Shown: positions 17,893 to 26,139, numbered from the stretch's first letter. The stretch: 64,000 nt of DNA from RH-AL1 sp965214415 (GCA_965214415.1 CBDCBQ010000003.1:3919141-3983140); one strand, 5' to 3'. Notes: generated by a model from the sequence alone, not told the origin. Program-made: numbers and translations.

Positions 17893-18034
17893 TAGTCGTG
17901 GGTGAGGGTGAGAGTCGAGCGGCGGCTTCGCAGCCGGCCGGCAACCTACCGCGGCCACTCCGAAAAGACCGGCCTTCGCTCCCGCCGTTGGCGCGAGTAT
18001 CGCAGCGATGCCATCGTACTTTGAGGAGAGGCTC

Positions 18035-18541
18035 AAAATGCTCGCACGTCGATGACGTCGGTCGAGTTCAGCTTTCGGCTCACCCGGATCGCCAGGCACT
18101 CTCGGGTGAACTCGTCGATGACATTCAGCATGCGGATCTTTCGTCCATCGTGAGTTCGGTCCTCGACGAAGTCGTAGGACCAGACGTGATTGGGCCGCTC
18201 CGGCCGAAGCCGAAGGCACGATCCGTCGTTGAGCCAGAGCCGGCCCCTCTTCGGCTGCTTCTGCGGAACCTTGAGCCCCTCCCGTCGCCAGATCCGTGCG
18301 ACACGCTTGCGGTTCACCACCCAGCCCGCCTGGTGCAGCATCGCCGTGATCCGACGATAGCCGTAGCGGCCGTACTGGAGAGCGAGCGCGATGATGTCGG
18401 CGGTGAGGGCCGCCTCATCATCACAGCGCGCTGGGATCTTGCGTTGCGTCGAGCGATGCTGGCCGAGAACCCGGCAGGCGAAGCGCTCCGAGACACCGTG
18501 TTTGGCAACGACACGATCGACACAAGTCCGACGACGAGCGG
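18035..18541 (-). pseudogene. IS3 OrfB N-terminal part
   Basis: The frame reads GRYGYRRITAMLHQAGWVVN, then WSYDFVEDRTHDGRKIRMLN (first catalytic Asp) and VIDEFTRECLAI, ending abruptly near 18,035. The second Asp and the Glu of the DDE triad are missing. Expected to be inactive. Confidence 0.8.
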
Positions 18542-18544
18542 GGC

Positions 18545-18823
18545 TCAGAAGTTTCCCGAGGCGGCTTCCTTCAGGATCAGCTTCTCCAGCGTCAGATCAG
18601 ATACAGCGCGTCGCAACCGCGTATTCTCGGCCTCGAGGTCCTTCAGCCGTTTGACCTGGTCGCCCTTCAGGCCGCCGTACTCCTGACGCCACCGATAATA
18701 CGTGACCTCGGTCACCTCGATCGCTCGCACGGCCTCAGCGACTGGTCTTCCTTGCGAGACCAACACATCGACCTGCCGTAACTTCGCGACGATCTCTTCC
18801 GCCTTGTGTCTCTTCCTCGGCAT
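18545..18823 (-). CDS. IS3 transposase OrfA
   Basis: 92-aa helix-turn-helix/leucine-zipper protein, intact. It reads HKAEEIVAKLRQVDVLVSQG, then the WRQEYGGL motif, then VKRLKDLEAENTRLRRAV. The start at ATG 18823 has a strong GGAGGAGG site. It would bind the element's ends but cannot transpose without OrfB. Confidence 0.85.
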   Translation of the reverse strand: MPRKRHKAEEIVAKLRQVDVLVSQGRPVAEAVRAIEVTEVTYYRWRQEYGGLKGDQVKRLKDLEAENTRLRRAVSDLTLEKLILKEAASGNF

Positions 18824-18867
18824 ATCTCGATCCTCCTCCATGCCATACATCAGGGAGGACCACTTCA

Positions 18868-19191
18868 AGGGGCGCAGACCAATAGCGAGACTTCAGACGG
18901 CCGCATTTACGCAGTCCGAATTCTCCCGGTGCGGCGGCTTGACGGTTCTAAATCAAGGCGGCGAACGTGGGAAATATCGATGCGGCGCCCCAAGCCGATC
19001 TTTTTGGCTTGTGGAACGGCTGGCTCCGAGGAAGAGGCTAGAGCCGTAGTGGCGTCACTAATGCGCAACTCCTAGCAGAGCGCACCATCGCTCCATCTCG
19101 CCGCAGCCGCATGGCCGTGCTCTGCGCACGATTGGCTAGCCCCCATCGCTCAGGCCGGCGAATGGGCTGCCAAGGCGCCTGCCGTCTGCAA
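18868..19191. other. Flank of IS3 remnant, possible 3' gene remnant
   Basis: A plus-strand frame ends at 19075 with RPKPIFLACGTAGSEEEARA then VVASLMRNS. It could start at ATG 18980 or be the tail of a gene cut by the IS3 element. No family recognised. 19,076-19,191 shows nothing clear. Confidence 0.25.
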
Positions 19192-19398
19192 TCAACCTTC
19201 TTCGTCGATTGTTAGGGTCAGCTTGAGAGCGAAGCAGACCTGCCGAACCTCGGCCAGGCTCAAGGTTTGCGGTGCATCAATTCCGCGCGTCGAGAAGTCC
19301 ATCAGCCGCTCGCGAACGGGCCGGGAATCATTAGCGGGCTGCTTAGCGCTTCTTGCCTTGATCACAGCTAATCGGTCCTCGTAAGTTTCTGCCAACAC
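19192..19398 (-). CDS. Small protein with C-terminal LxxxEV motif (family member 1)
   Basis: 68 aa. The C-terminal segment PQTLSLAEVRQVCFALKLTL matches the tails of the next two minus-strand small genes (SLTPLEVQELAASALSHLV and SLAPVEIKRICYAVAAVLS). N-terminal parts are unrelated. Function unknown. Confidence 0.5.
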   Translation of the reverse strand: MLAETYEDRLAVIKARSAKQPANDSRPVRERLMDFSTRGIDAPQTLSLAEVRQVCFALKLTLTIDEEG

Positions 19399-19543
19399 GT
19401 ATCCACTGCAAATTCAACGCGGTAGACGTAGCTGCGCGCAGGATGTCTGGCCACGATTATTATGCATTTGCAGGCGTGGCCGATCCGCACGTCGTTTCCG
19501 ACCGACCGCAAATTTTACAGATTGCCTGGTTCGGTTCATAGCT

Positions 19544-19797
19544 ATGGACATGGCAATTACGCACAATCAAATTGCGTCAAGGCTCCGAGACTGGGCTGAT
19601 CTGGCTGAACTACAGCGCCACGAAAGCGCCGAATTGCTTACCCGTGCTCCCGCCAGGTTATGGGTGGACAAACAGATGCTGTTCTGGCGGAGGAGCTATT
19701 GCGCTACTCGGCTGAAGCGAGATCGCAAGGTCAAAATGGGCTCGCCGACCTCACCGCAGATGCCGCGAGGCTGCTGGCTAAGCCTTACCCAGCATGA
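19544..19797 (+). pseudogene. Frameshifted small helical protein gene
   Basis: From ATG 19544 the frame reads ITHNQIASRLRDWADLAELQ. After a one-base shift near 19,655 it continues coding-like as TDAVLAEELLRYSAEARSQG, then LADLTADAARLLAKPYPA and TGA. A single missing base would restore an 84-aa helical protein. Its end overlaps the end of the opposing 19,778 gene. No family recognised. Confidence 0.4.
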
Positions 19798-19978
19798 CGA
19801 GGTGGGAAAGTGCGGATGCTGCAAGCTCCTGAACTTCCAGAGGTGTCAGCGAGGCTGGCCGCATCAATGCGCGAGAAATAAAGTCTTTGATCCGATCTGA
19901 GTCCAATGCAGGAGGTTGAGGGGCGCCCTCTTTGCCGAGGGCGCTATGCAGCCAATTGATCGTCGGCTCTGATTCCAT
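19778..19978 (-). CDS. Small protein with C-terminal LxxxEV motif (family member 2)
   Basis: 66 aa if started at ATG 19978; a longer form from 20014 is possible. It contains DRIKDFISRALMRPASLTPL, with the C-terminal LEVQELAASALSHLV helix shared with its neighbours. Function unknown. Confidence 0.45.
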   Translation of the reverse strand: MESEPTINWLHSALGKEGAPQPPALDSDRIKDFISRALMRPASLTPLEVQELAASALSHLVMLGKA

Positions 19979-20069
19979 TTTGCAAGTGTAGTCGATTTGC
20001 TTGCTCTGTCGCATTGGGCATAAGGCGTAGGTCGTCCGATCGACGCGAAGGTTTCACCGAAGGTCGAGC

Positions 20070-20273
20070 CTATAGCCGTGCTCGGCCCGAGAGGACCGCC
20101 GCGACTGCGTAGCAGATGCGTTTGATTTCGACTGGGGCAAGGCTGTGCGGATCCGCGAGCCCGCGCTTTGCATCATTATGGACCTGGTCCAAGACGGACA
20201 CACAAGGTGCATCGCTTGGCGACTGGCAGTGGTCGTCAGAGCGGCTGTGCGAGGATGGCGGCACGTCGGACAT
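20070..20273 (-). CDS. Small protein with C-terminal LxxxEV motif (family member 3)
   Basis: 67 aa from ATG 20273 (GGGAG about 9 bp upstream). The Ser/Asp-rich N terminus is followed by VLDQVHNDAKRGLADPHSLA and the shared helix PVEIKRICYAVAAVLSG. It is the third member within 1.1 kb. Function unknown. Confidence 0.5.
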   Translation of the reverse strand: MSDVPPSSHSRSDDHCQSPSDAPCVSVLDQVHNDAKRGLADPHSLAPVEIKRICYAVAAVLSGRARL

Positions 20274-20321
20274 GTTCGGGCTCCCTGACTGCATCACCGT
20301 AGAGCCTGCGAAATCAACATT

Positions 20322-20537
20322 CTAGATTAACGCGCTAGGCAATCTGCCACACCGGGCGCCGCTTGCAGGCGCCCGAACCATCATCCTAGGCACCGAGCCA
20401 CTTGAGAAGCCGAACGCAGTCAAAACTGTCATTGTCGAGAACGCCAGGACAAACCCCGCGAATGCGATGACCAGTCTCTCCTTCCAAAATGCGGAAGTTC
20501 GATAACGTGGTTTTCTTGGAGGAAGGTCGGTCGGCAC
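20322..20537 (-). CDS. Hypothetical small membrane protein
   Basis: 71 aa from GTG 20537. Basic N terminus, then one hydrophobic helix (LVIAFAGFVLAFSTMTVLTA) and a polar tail. No family recognised and no clear ribosome-binding site. Confidence 0.35.
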   Translation of the reverse strand: MPTDLPPRKPRYRTSAFWKERLVIAFAGFVLAFSTMTVLTAFGFSSGSVPRMMVRAPASGARCGRLPSALI

Positions 20538-20600
20538 GGCGACGCCCTATTGGTCTGCGAGTTTCGGCTGCACCTTGACTCGAGGCGGACATAAGAAAAC

Positions 20601-20687
20601 GCACGCAACCCGACGCACGTTCAACGCTTCCTGCTTCGGTCTCGCGACGTCGCTGTCATCGACGCAAGAGCCGGGAGGATTACACCA
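20601..20687 (+). promoter_or_regulatory. Conserved leader 2 of the small secreted protein family
   Basis: gcacgcaacccgacgcacgt and the following segment match leaders 1 and 3 nearly base for base for about 45 bp, then more loosely to a GGGAGG ribosome-binding site before GTG 20688. Confidence 0.6.
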
Positions 20688-20971
20688 GTGACGACATCAA
20701 AACTCGCATCTGCACTTGCTATCGTTGGGATCTCTTTTGCGCCGGCCCTGGCCTTCGCGCAGACCAATGCTCCGACCGCGCCGACCTCGGCCAACCCAAC
20801 TCCGAACACCCGGTATCGACGGACGGCGCGTCCTTGAAGTCTGGCTCAATGTCGTCCGGCGCGATGAAGTCCGGCTCGACATCGGGCAATTCGACGGCCA
20901 CGGGCAATGGCACCGAAGGCAAGTCCACAGCGACCGGTGGTCCTTCAGGCGGCTCGGCGGGCAAAAACTGA
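20688..20971 (+). pseudogene. Small secreted protein, family member 2, frameshifted
   Basis: The signal peptide (KLASALAIVGISFAPALAFA) and QTNAPTAPTSANPTPN are in frame. A one-base deletion near 20,808 then shifts the frame, and the remainder is recognisable in the next frame (LKSGSMSSGAMKSG, TEGKSTATGGPSGGSAGKN) up to TGA 20971. It is clearly homologous to 15,654 and 23,498, and closest in its MSSGAMKSG repeat to member 3. Confidence 0.8.
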
Positions 20972-21035
20972 TCTCTCGACCGTTCATACCCTGTTCCGGG
21001 TTACATCGGGGCGGGGCTGACCTTTGAGGGATCGA

Positions 21036-21242
21036 TTATAATCGCAGGGTAGGGCCGACGGATCGACTTCTTGTCCTAGCGCGACAAGAACCTTTCAGCG
21101 TTCTCAAAGGCGTCTGACGGTCATCGATAGGCAAGCTTCGAGGACATAACGGCTCCAGCTCGCCTTGCAGGTAGAGGTTCCAGCGGTAGGCGCTGCCGTC
21201 GGCGCCGAAGAGGGTCACGCTGATCGCGAAGATGGTTGCCAT
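21036..21242 (-). CDS. Hypothetical small protein
   Basis: 68 aa from ATG 21242. The N-terminal part TIFAISVTLFGADGSAYRWN then LYLQGELE has a plausible beta-rich coding pattern, while the C-terminal half is basic and may be out of frame. No family recognised. Confidence 0.35.
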   Translation of the reverse strand: MATIFAISVTLFGADGSAYRWNLYLQGELEPLCPRSLPIDDRQTPLRTLKGSCRARTRSRSVGPTLRL

Positions 21243-21435
21243 TTTTAGGTGGTCGTCTGAGGTGCCCTACCCTCATCTCGTTGGGGCACTTGCTGCTTAT
21301 CTCGGGAGCGTTTGACCGGCGCGCGCGTCGATCGCACTCTCCGGCTGACCAGCACCTCCTGGCGTCTCCGTTCAATGATCGCCTGAAGGCGCGCTATCAA
21401 ATGTTCTGAACTCAACAAAGCCTACGTTCGAAAAG

Positions 21436-21460
21436 TGGACCCGGAACTAGCCCGGGTCCA
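21436..21460. terminator. GC-rich hairpin
   Basis: Perfect 9-bp stem tggacccgg/ccgggtcca with a 7-nt loop, followed on the minus strand by cttttcg. Could be a terminator reading leftwards, but no adjacent gene ends here. Confidence 0.3.
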
Positions 21461-21652
21461 AGTCGATCATTGGGACGACAACCCAGCGATCGCATTCCGC
21501 CCGGTCGTCACTGTTAGAATAGCGCATAGACGAAGCGAAGTCGTCACACGACTGGTTCACCTTCAACAGAGTGAAGTGTTGAAATCAAACGAGTTTCGCC
21601 GCTAATGGCTATAATGAAACTTAATACTTTAGTCTAAATTTTTGGATCGGGT

Positions 21653-21871
21653 GCTCGCAGTGCGCTTGGCGAGGACAGGCTGGCGCGGCTGGCGGACAGG
21701 AACGGGCCGGAGATCGCGATGACGGCGCTCCTAGGCCACCTGGCGGGCGACTGCGATCGACGGGACGCGAAGCGGAACGGCGATGTCGGGGATCTCGGTT
21801 TGACTGCATCGGTGGCGAAAGCCTCTACTGCCGCCAAGCCGAGCAAGAGTTCAGGACGGCGTGCGGGCTGA
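21653..21871 (+). pseudogene. Decayed Cys-pair protein, paralogue of the 28,388 gene
   Basis: WIGCSQCAWRGQ is followed, after a one-base shift, by RLARLADRNGPEIAMTALLG then HLAGDCDRRDAK. This parallels IGCSRCSRKGAYRLVRLADR and LSQLAGDC of the gene at 28,388. The N terminus and start codon are missing. The rest of 21,243-22,151 gives no other recognisable gene. Confidence 0.55.
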
Positions 21872-22151
21872 TAACCCAGCGGCGACGAACTGAAAGGTCG
21901 CAGCGGGACAGACCAGACAGCCTTTGAGGTGGCTTGTCCTGTCCGTCCGAGCGCTGCCGAGGATAATGCAGACAAAAGTCCGCTCTGTCCAATCGTCTGA
22001 CCATTCAAATTACACTTGTGGTGATTTCGCAGAAAGTAACTGAATTTAATACTCCAGGCTAATGTTAGAGCTGCGCAATCCGACGTTTATGTGAAATTTG
22101 AGGAGGTGATCTCTCCACATAGGGGTTTACATAAGCCTTAAGTGCCACGCG

Positions 22152-22679
22152 CTACTTCAACGTAATTGTTATCGGTCCCTTGTTTGTTGCAGCCGTGACC
22201 TCGATTGGCTGGCAGGAAAAGGAACTGACGATGTAGTAGTCGCCGAAGTGCATTTCGCGCGGCGGATCTATCTTGACGTCGCCGAAGGGGCCGCAGTTCC
22301 CTCGGTTAATCGTCACTCTGCTCAACGTCAGGTCGGCGTAGCTCGTCACCACCAGTTTGTTGTAAAGGCTCTTGGAACCGCCGTAGAGATCGGCTGACAC
22401 CCCGAGGTCTTTCCCCGGATCGATCGGTTCCCCAAAGTCGAAAAGCTCCGTTCGGCCATTTGCCTCAACGGCGACTTGGATTGGATGACAAGGGAACACG
22501 CGGTAGCGAAAGCTCTCGCCAAAGCGGAGCATGACCGGTAGCTGCGCCCGCAGCTGCACCGTGCCCTTGCAGTTATTCTGGTTGACGGCGATGCGCGATA
22601 CGTTGAGCGCGTCGGACCTGCTCACGATTGTTACGTCCCATAGATCGTCTTGCCCAACAGGATCTGCTGAGACCACCAT
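22152..22679 (-). CDS. Unknown protein with two tandem Asn-Cys/Cys repeats
   Basis: 175 aa made of two homologous ~70-residue units: VSRIAVNQNNCKG to FRYRVFPCHPIQVAV, then LSRVTINRGNCGPFGD to YIVSSFSCQPIEVTA. Each has the pattern N-x-x-NC, FG and C-x-PI-x-V, which would suit one disulphide per unit. Export is expected. A signal-like stretch (SSWGLGMAVGPLG) lies just upstream in another frame and joins ANALADDD if one base near 22,711 is removed, so the signal peptide may have been lost by frameshift. Function unknown. Confidence 0.6.
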   Translation of the reverse strand: MVVSADPVGQDDLWDVTIVSRSDALNVSRIAVNQNNCKGTVQLRAQLPVMLRFGESFRYRVFPCHPIQVAVEANGRTELFDFGEPIDPGKDLGVSADLYGGSKSLYNKLVVTSYADLTLSRVTINRGNCGPFGDVKIDPPREMHFGDYYIVSSFSCQPIEVTAATNKGPITITLK

Positions 22680-22877
22680 GACATCGTCGTCCGCGAGCGC
22701 GTTGGCGCCCTAGCGGACCGACTGCCATCCCAAGGCCCCAGGAAGAGAAATTTGAAACGCGCCTGCATATCTCATCGGACGGAGTGCCTCGCACGCGGTC
22801 TATTGCACAACCATTGGCTTCAAGTCGAGGATGGCTCAGCGAGGCAGTACCATCGCTGTCGGCGAATACGCCGAGTG

Positions 22878-22988
22878 ATGCTCGACGAGCTAACCGGGCA
22901 GCTTCAGCGGATCGGCACGCACATCGCCGACGTTGCAGACTTGCTCGGGTTGACGGCGGGACGCATCCGAGCAGAGAGATGCGGATGA
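22878..22988 (+). CDS. Hypothetical microprotein
   Basis: 36 aa, LDELTGQLQRIGTHIADVAD then LLGLTAGRIRAERCG, an amphipathic helix pattern. The start is ATG 22878 or GTG 22875. Its TGA overlaps the ATG of the next microgene (ATGA), suggesting translational coupling. No family recognised. Confidence 0.35.
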   Translation: MLDELTGQLQRIGTHIADVADLLGLTAGRIRAERCG

Positions 22989-23065
22989 AGGTCTTCGCCG
23001 CGCTCCTTTGGACGGCGCTTGCGCTCGCCGACAGCTACACGGTGCTCAACCTAATCATGTCGTAG
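22985..23065 (+). CDS. Hypothetical hydrophobic microprotein
   Basis: 26 aa, KVFAALLWTALALADSYTVL then NLIMS, essentially one membrane or signal-like helix. It overlaps the upstream microgene by 4 bp. Confidence 0.3.
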   Translation: MKVFAALLWTALALADSYTVLNLIMS

Positions 23066-23235
23066 GCGCGCGGCGGCGCGGCTGGCACGCGCCCTTCGTG
23101 TGTGTGGTTGTCTTTTTGGAGCCTGTTATCGTTTTGGCAAAGGGTCGTAAGGGGATTTGAGGAGCTGGGCGGCCCTCGCTTTATTGGCGTAGCGGAGAGA
23201 TCTACGCACGCGCAGCAGTCCATATTGCCCGGCAA

Positions 23236-23423
23236 TTAGGGCAGGCGGAACCCGAGCACGAATGATTGAGCGAGCGACCCGCAAAGGATGGCCCCGGTGA
23301 CGATGATGAAACCGAGGACCACCTTTTCGAGCCAGTCGCGCGACGCAGGTTCCGGCGGCATGAGCTTCTTCCAAGCGCGGTTGTGACAGGTTCGGCCAGG
23401 ACGTCGGCGAAGGACATCGTCAT
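23236..23423 (-). pseudogene. Small membrane protein gene, probably frameshifted
   Basis: The first frame from ATG 23423 reads TMSFADVLAEPVTTA. After a shift near 23,377 the second reads WKKLMPPEPASRDWLEKVVL and the membrane helix GFIIVTGAILCGSLAQSFVL to TAG 23236. Alternatively only the second frame (from 23436) is used. No family recognised. Confidence 0.4.
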
Positions 23424-23497
23424 GCCGAAGGTTCAAAACTGCGGCTTTAAATGCCCGCCCGGTTTAACACGGGACGGGCGAGATGCGGCGAAAAAGC

Positions 23498-23788
23498 TTA
23501 GTTCTTCCCCGACGAGCCGCCCGAGGGACCTCCGGTCGCTGTGGATTTGGCACCTGTCCCGCCGCCCGTCGCCATGGAGCCACCCGACTTCATCGCGCCG
23601 GAAGACATCGAGCTACCCGACGACATCGAGCCGGACTTCATCGGCGCACCATTCGTCGAGACAGGGTTTTCCGGCGTTGGATTTGCTGGAGTGGCTGCCG
23701 TCGGCGAGAGGTTCTGGGCGTGGGCCAAACTCGGCGCGACGGCGATCCCTAAAATCGCAATTGCAGTCGTGAGCTTTAACATTGTCAT
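23498..23788 (-). CDS. Small secreted Ser/Thr/Gly/Pro-rich protein (family member 3)
   Basis: 96 aa, intact. Signal peptide (LTTAIAILGIAVAPSLAHA), then ANPTPENPVSTNGAP, repeats of MKSGSMSSG/MSSGAMKSGG, and the family tail AKSTATGGPSGGSSGKN. The GGGAGAG ribosome-binding site sits before ATG 23788. Its orientation is opposite to members 1 and 2. The Met-Ser-Gly repeat number differs between members. Function unknown. Confidence 0.7.
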   Translation of the reverse strand: MTMLKLTTAIAILGIAVAPSLAHAQNLSPTAATPANPTPENPVSTNGAPMKSGSMSSGSSMSSGAMKSGGSMATGGGTGAKSTATGGPSGGSSGKN

Positions 23789-23871
23789 TTCACTCTCCCG
23801 GCGTTCGCGGCACCGGGCACGGCGGCACGAAACCAAGTCAGGAAGCGTTGAGCGTGTGTCGGGTTGCGTGT
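23789..23871 (-). promoter_or_regulatory. Conserved leader 3 of the small secreted protein family
   Basis: On the minus strand acacgcaacccgacacacgc is followed by the same ~45-bp core as leaders 1 and 2, then diverging sequence ending in GGGAGAG. Confidence 0.6.
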
Positions 23872-23895
23872 CCTGCCGTTGATCAGAAGAGGTGG

Positions 23896-24681
23896 TCAGG
23901 TGCGCTTCTGAGAGGCGAGTTCGGCCCATGCCGGCGCGTGATCACTGGCGTCCGGAGCGCCTCGGACCTCCCGATCGACCGCCGAGGCCATCAGGCGGCG
24001 CGCGACATGCGGGCTCAGCAGCAAGTGGTCGAGCCGCAGTCCAGCATCGCGGCCCCATCGCCCGCGCTTGTAGCTCCAGAACGTGTAGAGGCGCTCGTCG
24101 TGATAGCTCGCGCGCAGCGCGTCCGCCCAACCCTGCGACAAGAGACGCGCGAACGCTGCGCGGGTTACCGGTTGGATCAGCGCGTCGTTGTCCCACGACC
24201 TCGTCGGATAGATGTCGAGGCTGGTCGGCGCGACGTTGAAGTCGCCGGCTAGCACGACCGGCACATCCGCGGCCCATAGATCAGCCGCATGCGCGATGAG
24301 ACGATCGAACCACGCGAGCTTGTAGTCGAATTTTGGACCGGGCTGCGGATTGCCGTTCGGCAGGTAGATCGACGCGACGACGACGCCGGCAACGGCCGCT
24401 TCGATGTAGCGCGCCTGCCGGTCGCTCGGGTCGCCGGGCAGCTCAGTTCGGATAACGATCGGCTCAGCACCCTTCGCGAGGATCGCGACGCCGTTCCAGC
24501 TCCTCTGCCCCTGCCACGCGGCCTCGTAACCGACCTCGCGCAGCGCATCGATCGGAAAAGCGCCTTGCTCGCACTTCAGCTCCTGCAGGCAGACGACGTC
24601 CGGCGACGACTGCGCAAGCCAGTCGATGAGGTTCGCCAAGCGCTTGTTCACGTTGTTGATGTTGAAGGTCGCGATCTTCAC
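23896..24681 (-). CDS. xth: Exodeoxyribonuclease III
   Basis: Mg-dependent AP endonuclease/3'-5' exonuclease of the EEP superfamily (261 aa), acting in base-excision repair. KIATFNINNVNKRL (metal Asn), VCLQELKCEQGAFP (metal Glu), the AGDFNVAP Asp-Asn pair, RLDHLLLS and the catalytic SDHAPAW are all present. Start GTG 24681 overlaps the upstream gene's ancestral stop (GTGA), so it was translationally coupled to it. A remnant of the same gene junction lies at 27,454-27,457. It is intact within a decaying neighbourhood. Confidence 0.92.
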   Translation of the reverse strand: MKIATFNINNVNKRLANLIDWLAQSSPDVVCLQELKCEQGAFPIDALREVGYEAAWQGQRSWNGVAILAKGAEPIVIRTELPGDPSDRQARYIEAAVAGVVVASIYLPNGNPQPGPKFDYKLAWFDRLIAHAADLWAADVPVVLAGDFNVAPTSLDIYPTRSWDNDALIQPVTRAAFARLLSQGWADALRASYHDERLYTFWSYKRGRWGRDAGLRLDHLLLSPHVARRLMASAVDREVRGAPDASDHAPAWAELASQKRT

Positions 24682-25037
24682 CGGCTGATCAGCCCGCGGA
24701 TCATCGTCCCGTCAGGCCCGTAGAGCCGGAAGGTCGCGTCGCATCAGGCCTGCTGGCTTGGCGCGTGCTCGATCCCCTTTCGCAGCGCGTCGACAGCTTG
24801 GCGGCCGGCCTCGACAAGGGCGGCCCTGTCGGCGGCGACCATATGCAGACGCGTTCGCAGTTCCTCGATTGAGGCGAGATTGATATGGGCGCCTGCGCAC
24901 GCCGCAGCGACGGTCTTTGCGATCGCGAGGGTGCTCGCAAAGCCTCTGATCTCTAGGCCCTGCGGGCTCAACGGAGCGTCGCCCTGCGCGCCAGCGGTGG
25001 CGGCCAGGAGAAGCGCCGTGATCGTGATCGCGCTCAT
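24678..25037 (-). pseudogene. Small secreted protein coupled to xth (copy 1), nonsense mutation
   Basis: From ATG 25037 the frame reads SAITITALLLAATAGAQGDA (signal peptide), LEIRGFASTLAIAKTVAAAC, then RTRLHMVAADRAALVEAGRQ and a TGA at 24,744. The frame stays open behind that stop and reads CDATFRLYGPDGTMIRGLIS to the ancestral stop overlapping xth. Copy 2 has TGG at the matching position, so the stop looks like a Trp-to-stop change. A 97-aa protein may still be made. Function unknown; the family occurs three times in this window. Confidence 0.65.
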
Positions 25038-25046
25038 CGGCGCGCG

Positions 25047-25251
25047 TCACTGATGCGCGCTCCGAACATGCTCGTCGTAGATGGCCGCCCGAGCGCTCGA
25101 TCGGGGAACCCTGCCGCGGTGTTTGGTATCGCACGCCGCCAATGAGGACGGCAGCGACGAGCAGCGGGCCGGCCAGGACGATCGTCTGCGCGCAGGTGGG
25201 GAGCGCCTCGACGGGATTACGGCCGCCGGCGGCCCATGCATTGCTTTTCAC
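25047..25251 (-). pseudogene. Small membrane protein gene, frameshifted
   Basis: GTG 25251 overlaps the stop of the upstream gene (GTGA). The frame reads PVEALPTCAQTIVLAGPLLV then AAVLIGGVRYQT, a single membrane helix. After a one-base shift near 25,100 the end reads ARAAIYDEHVRSAHQ to TGA 25047. The shift probably separates helix and tail of one ~67-aa protein. Confidence 0.45.
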
Positions 25252-25475
25252 CGCGCGCGCTCCTCGCTCGTGGCGACGATCCTGATATCTTGGCGGAGCG
25301 TCACCTTCAGCGCCGGCCGCTCCTTCACCGCCTGATCGAACGCCGCTCGCCCGACTAGCAGGCCCGAGCACCTCGCCATCGTCTCGATGATGCTCTCGGC
25401 CTCGCTCCAGACGTCGACCGTGAAGCTCGCATGGTCCTCGACAGGCCGCGAGATCTGATCGGCGTAGACGCGCAT
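25248..25475 (-). CDS. Conserved hypothetical small protein
   Basis: 75 aa from ATG 25475. PVEDHASFTVDVWSE, then AAFDQAVKERPALKVTLRQD and IRIVATSEER follow a pattern I associate with small conserved Methylobacterium-type proteins. First of a four-gene overlapping run (this gene, membrane protein, secreted protein, xth), so probably co-transcribed with xth. Function unknown. Confidence 0.55.
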   Translation of the reverse strand: MRVYADQISRPVEDHASFTVDVWSEAESIIETMARCSGLLVGRAAFDQAVKERPALKVTLRQDIRIVATSEERAR

Positions 25476-25619
25476 GCGCGACCATGTTCGCCGACGCTGG
25501 CGTGACAGCGATCCGCTTGCCGCCAGCGCCTGCCATCCGATCCGCCGACGCCCGCAGCTCTTCGACCAACTTGATGTTCTGTTCTGCTACGATGAAACGG
25601 TCAAGCGGAGGATCAGCGC

Positions 25620-25872
25620 ATGGCAGTGGTGACCTACTTCGTGGCGCTCCCGTTCATTCGGCACGAGGATGGCGAGCTTGTCGCCGGCGAGGCGCAGGAG
25701 CGTTAGGCGGCCGGCGCGGCAGAGAGCGCGGCGCGACGCATGTTGGAGACGTCCCCCGGCGCGGTGGCCTTCGCACGCACCGGAGATCCGCAGTTGGGTG
25801 AGTCCAGGGATGCCGTCGTGCTGCGCGAGTTCGGTTATGCCTACTCTCGAGGAGATGCTCGGCGGTGGATGA
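25620..25872 (+). pseudogene. TYFVALPF-family small protein, copy 1 (stop and frameshift)
   Basis: From ATG 25620 the frame reads TYFVALPFIRHEDGELVAGE then AQER and an in-frame TAG. Beyond it AAGAAESAARRMLETSPGAV and RTGDPQLGESRDAVVLREFG continue the family pattern. It is closely similar to the intact gene at 28,677. Confidence 0.75.
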
Positions 25873-25929
25873 CTTGCGGTAAGAGTGGACCCAGCCTCCA
25901 AAGCGCGGCCGTTTTTGCAGGAACCAGCG

Positions 25930-26127
25930 TTAGCTAGCTTTTTGCAACTTTGAGCCGATCTTTTTGCTGAAATAGACGCCAAATGAACGGCTTTCTTCCA
26001 CCAGCAGGCGCGAATAAGCAGCGCGAGCGTCGGCATCCCCACTAGCGGCCTTCGCCATTAGCTCAGCCGCCTCGCCTGCGCGATTTCGCAAAGTGTAAGT
26101 TTCTGGCTCGGCTCGCTTGTCGCTCAT
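25930..26127 (-). CDS. Small acidic protein downstream of the GAF membrane protein
   Basis: 65 aa from ATG 26127, only 12 bp after the stop of the GAF gene, so the two form an operon. The helical pattern includes GEAAELMAKAASGDADARAA then YSRLLVEESRSFGVYFSKKI. No family recognised; it may be a partner of the GAF protein. Confidence 0.5.
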   Translation of the reverse strand: MSDKRAEPETYTLRNRAGEAAELMAKAASGDADARAAYSRLLVEESRSFGVYFSKKIGSKLQKAS

Positions 26128-26139
26128 TCGCCTCTCCGC

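Larger units (their letters stand above)
18035..18867 (-). mobile_element. IS3-family element, 3' truncated
   Basis: The right end is at 18867 (inward TGAAGTGGTCCTCCC). orfA is complete, but orfB is cut off near 18,035 after about 170 codons, within ELNSTDVIDV-type sequence, and no left terminus follows. It is distinct from the two other IS3 elements in the window. Confidence 0.8.

Noticed and set aside
19797..19900. Extension of the 19,544 frame to 19,900
   Set aside because: Past the frameshift this frame is antisense to the 19,778 gene; the coding-like pattern lies in the other frame and ends at 19,797.
25580..25600. Possible LexA box gttctgttctgctacgatga
   Set aside because: GTTC is followed at the required spacing by CTAC or ATGA, so it does not match GTTC-N7-GTTC.
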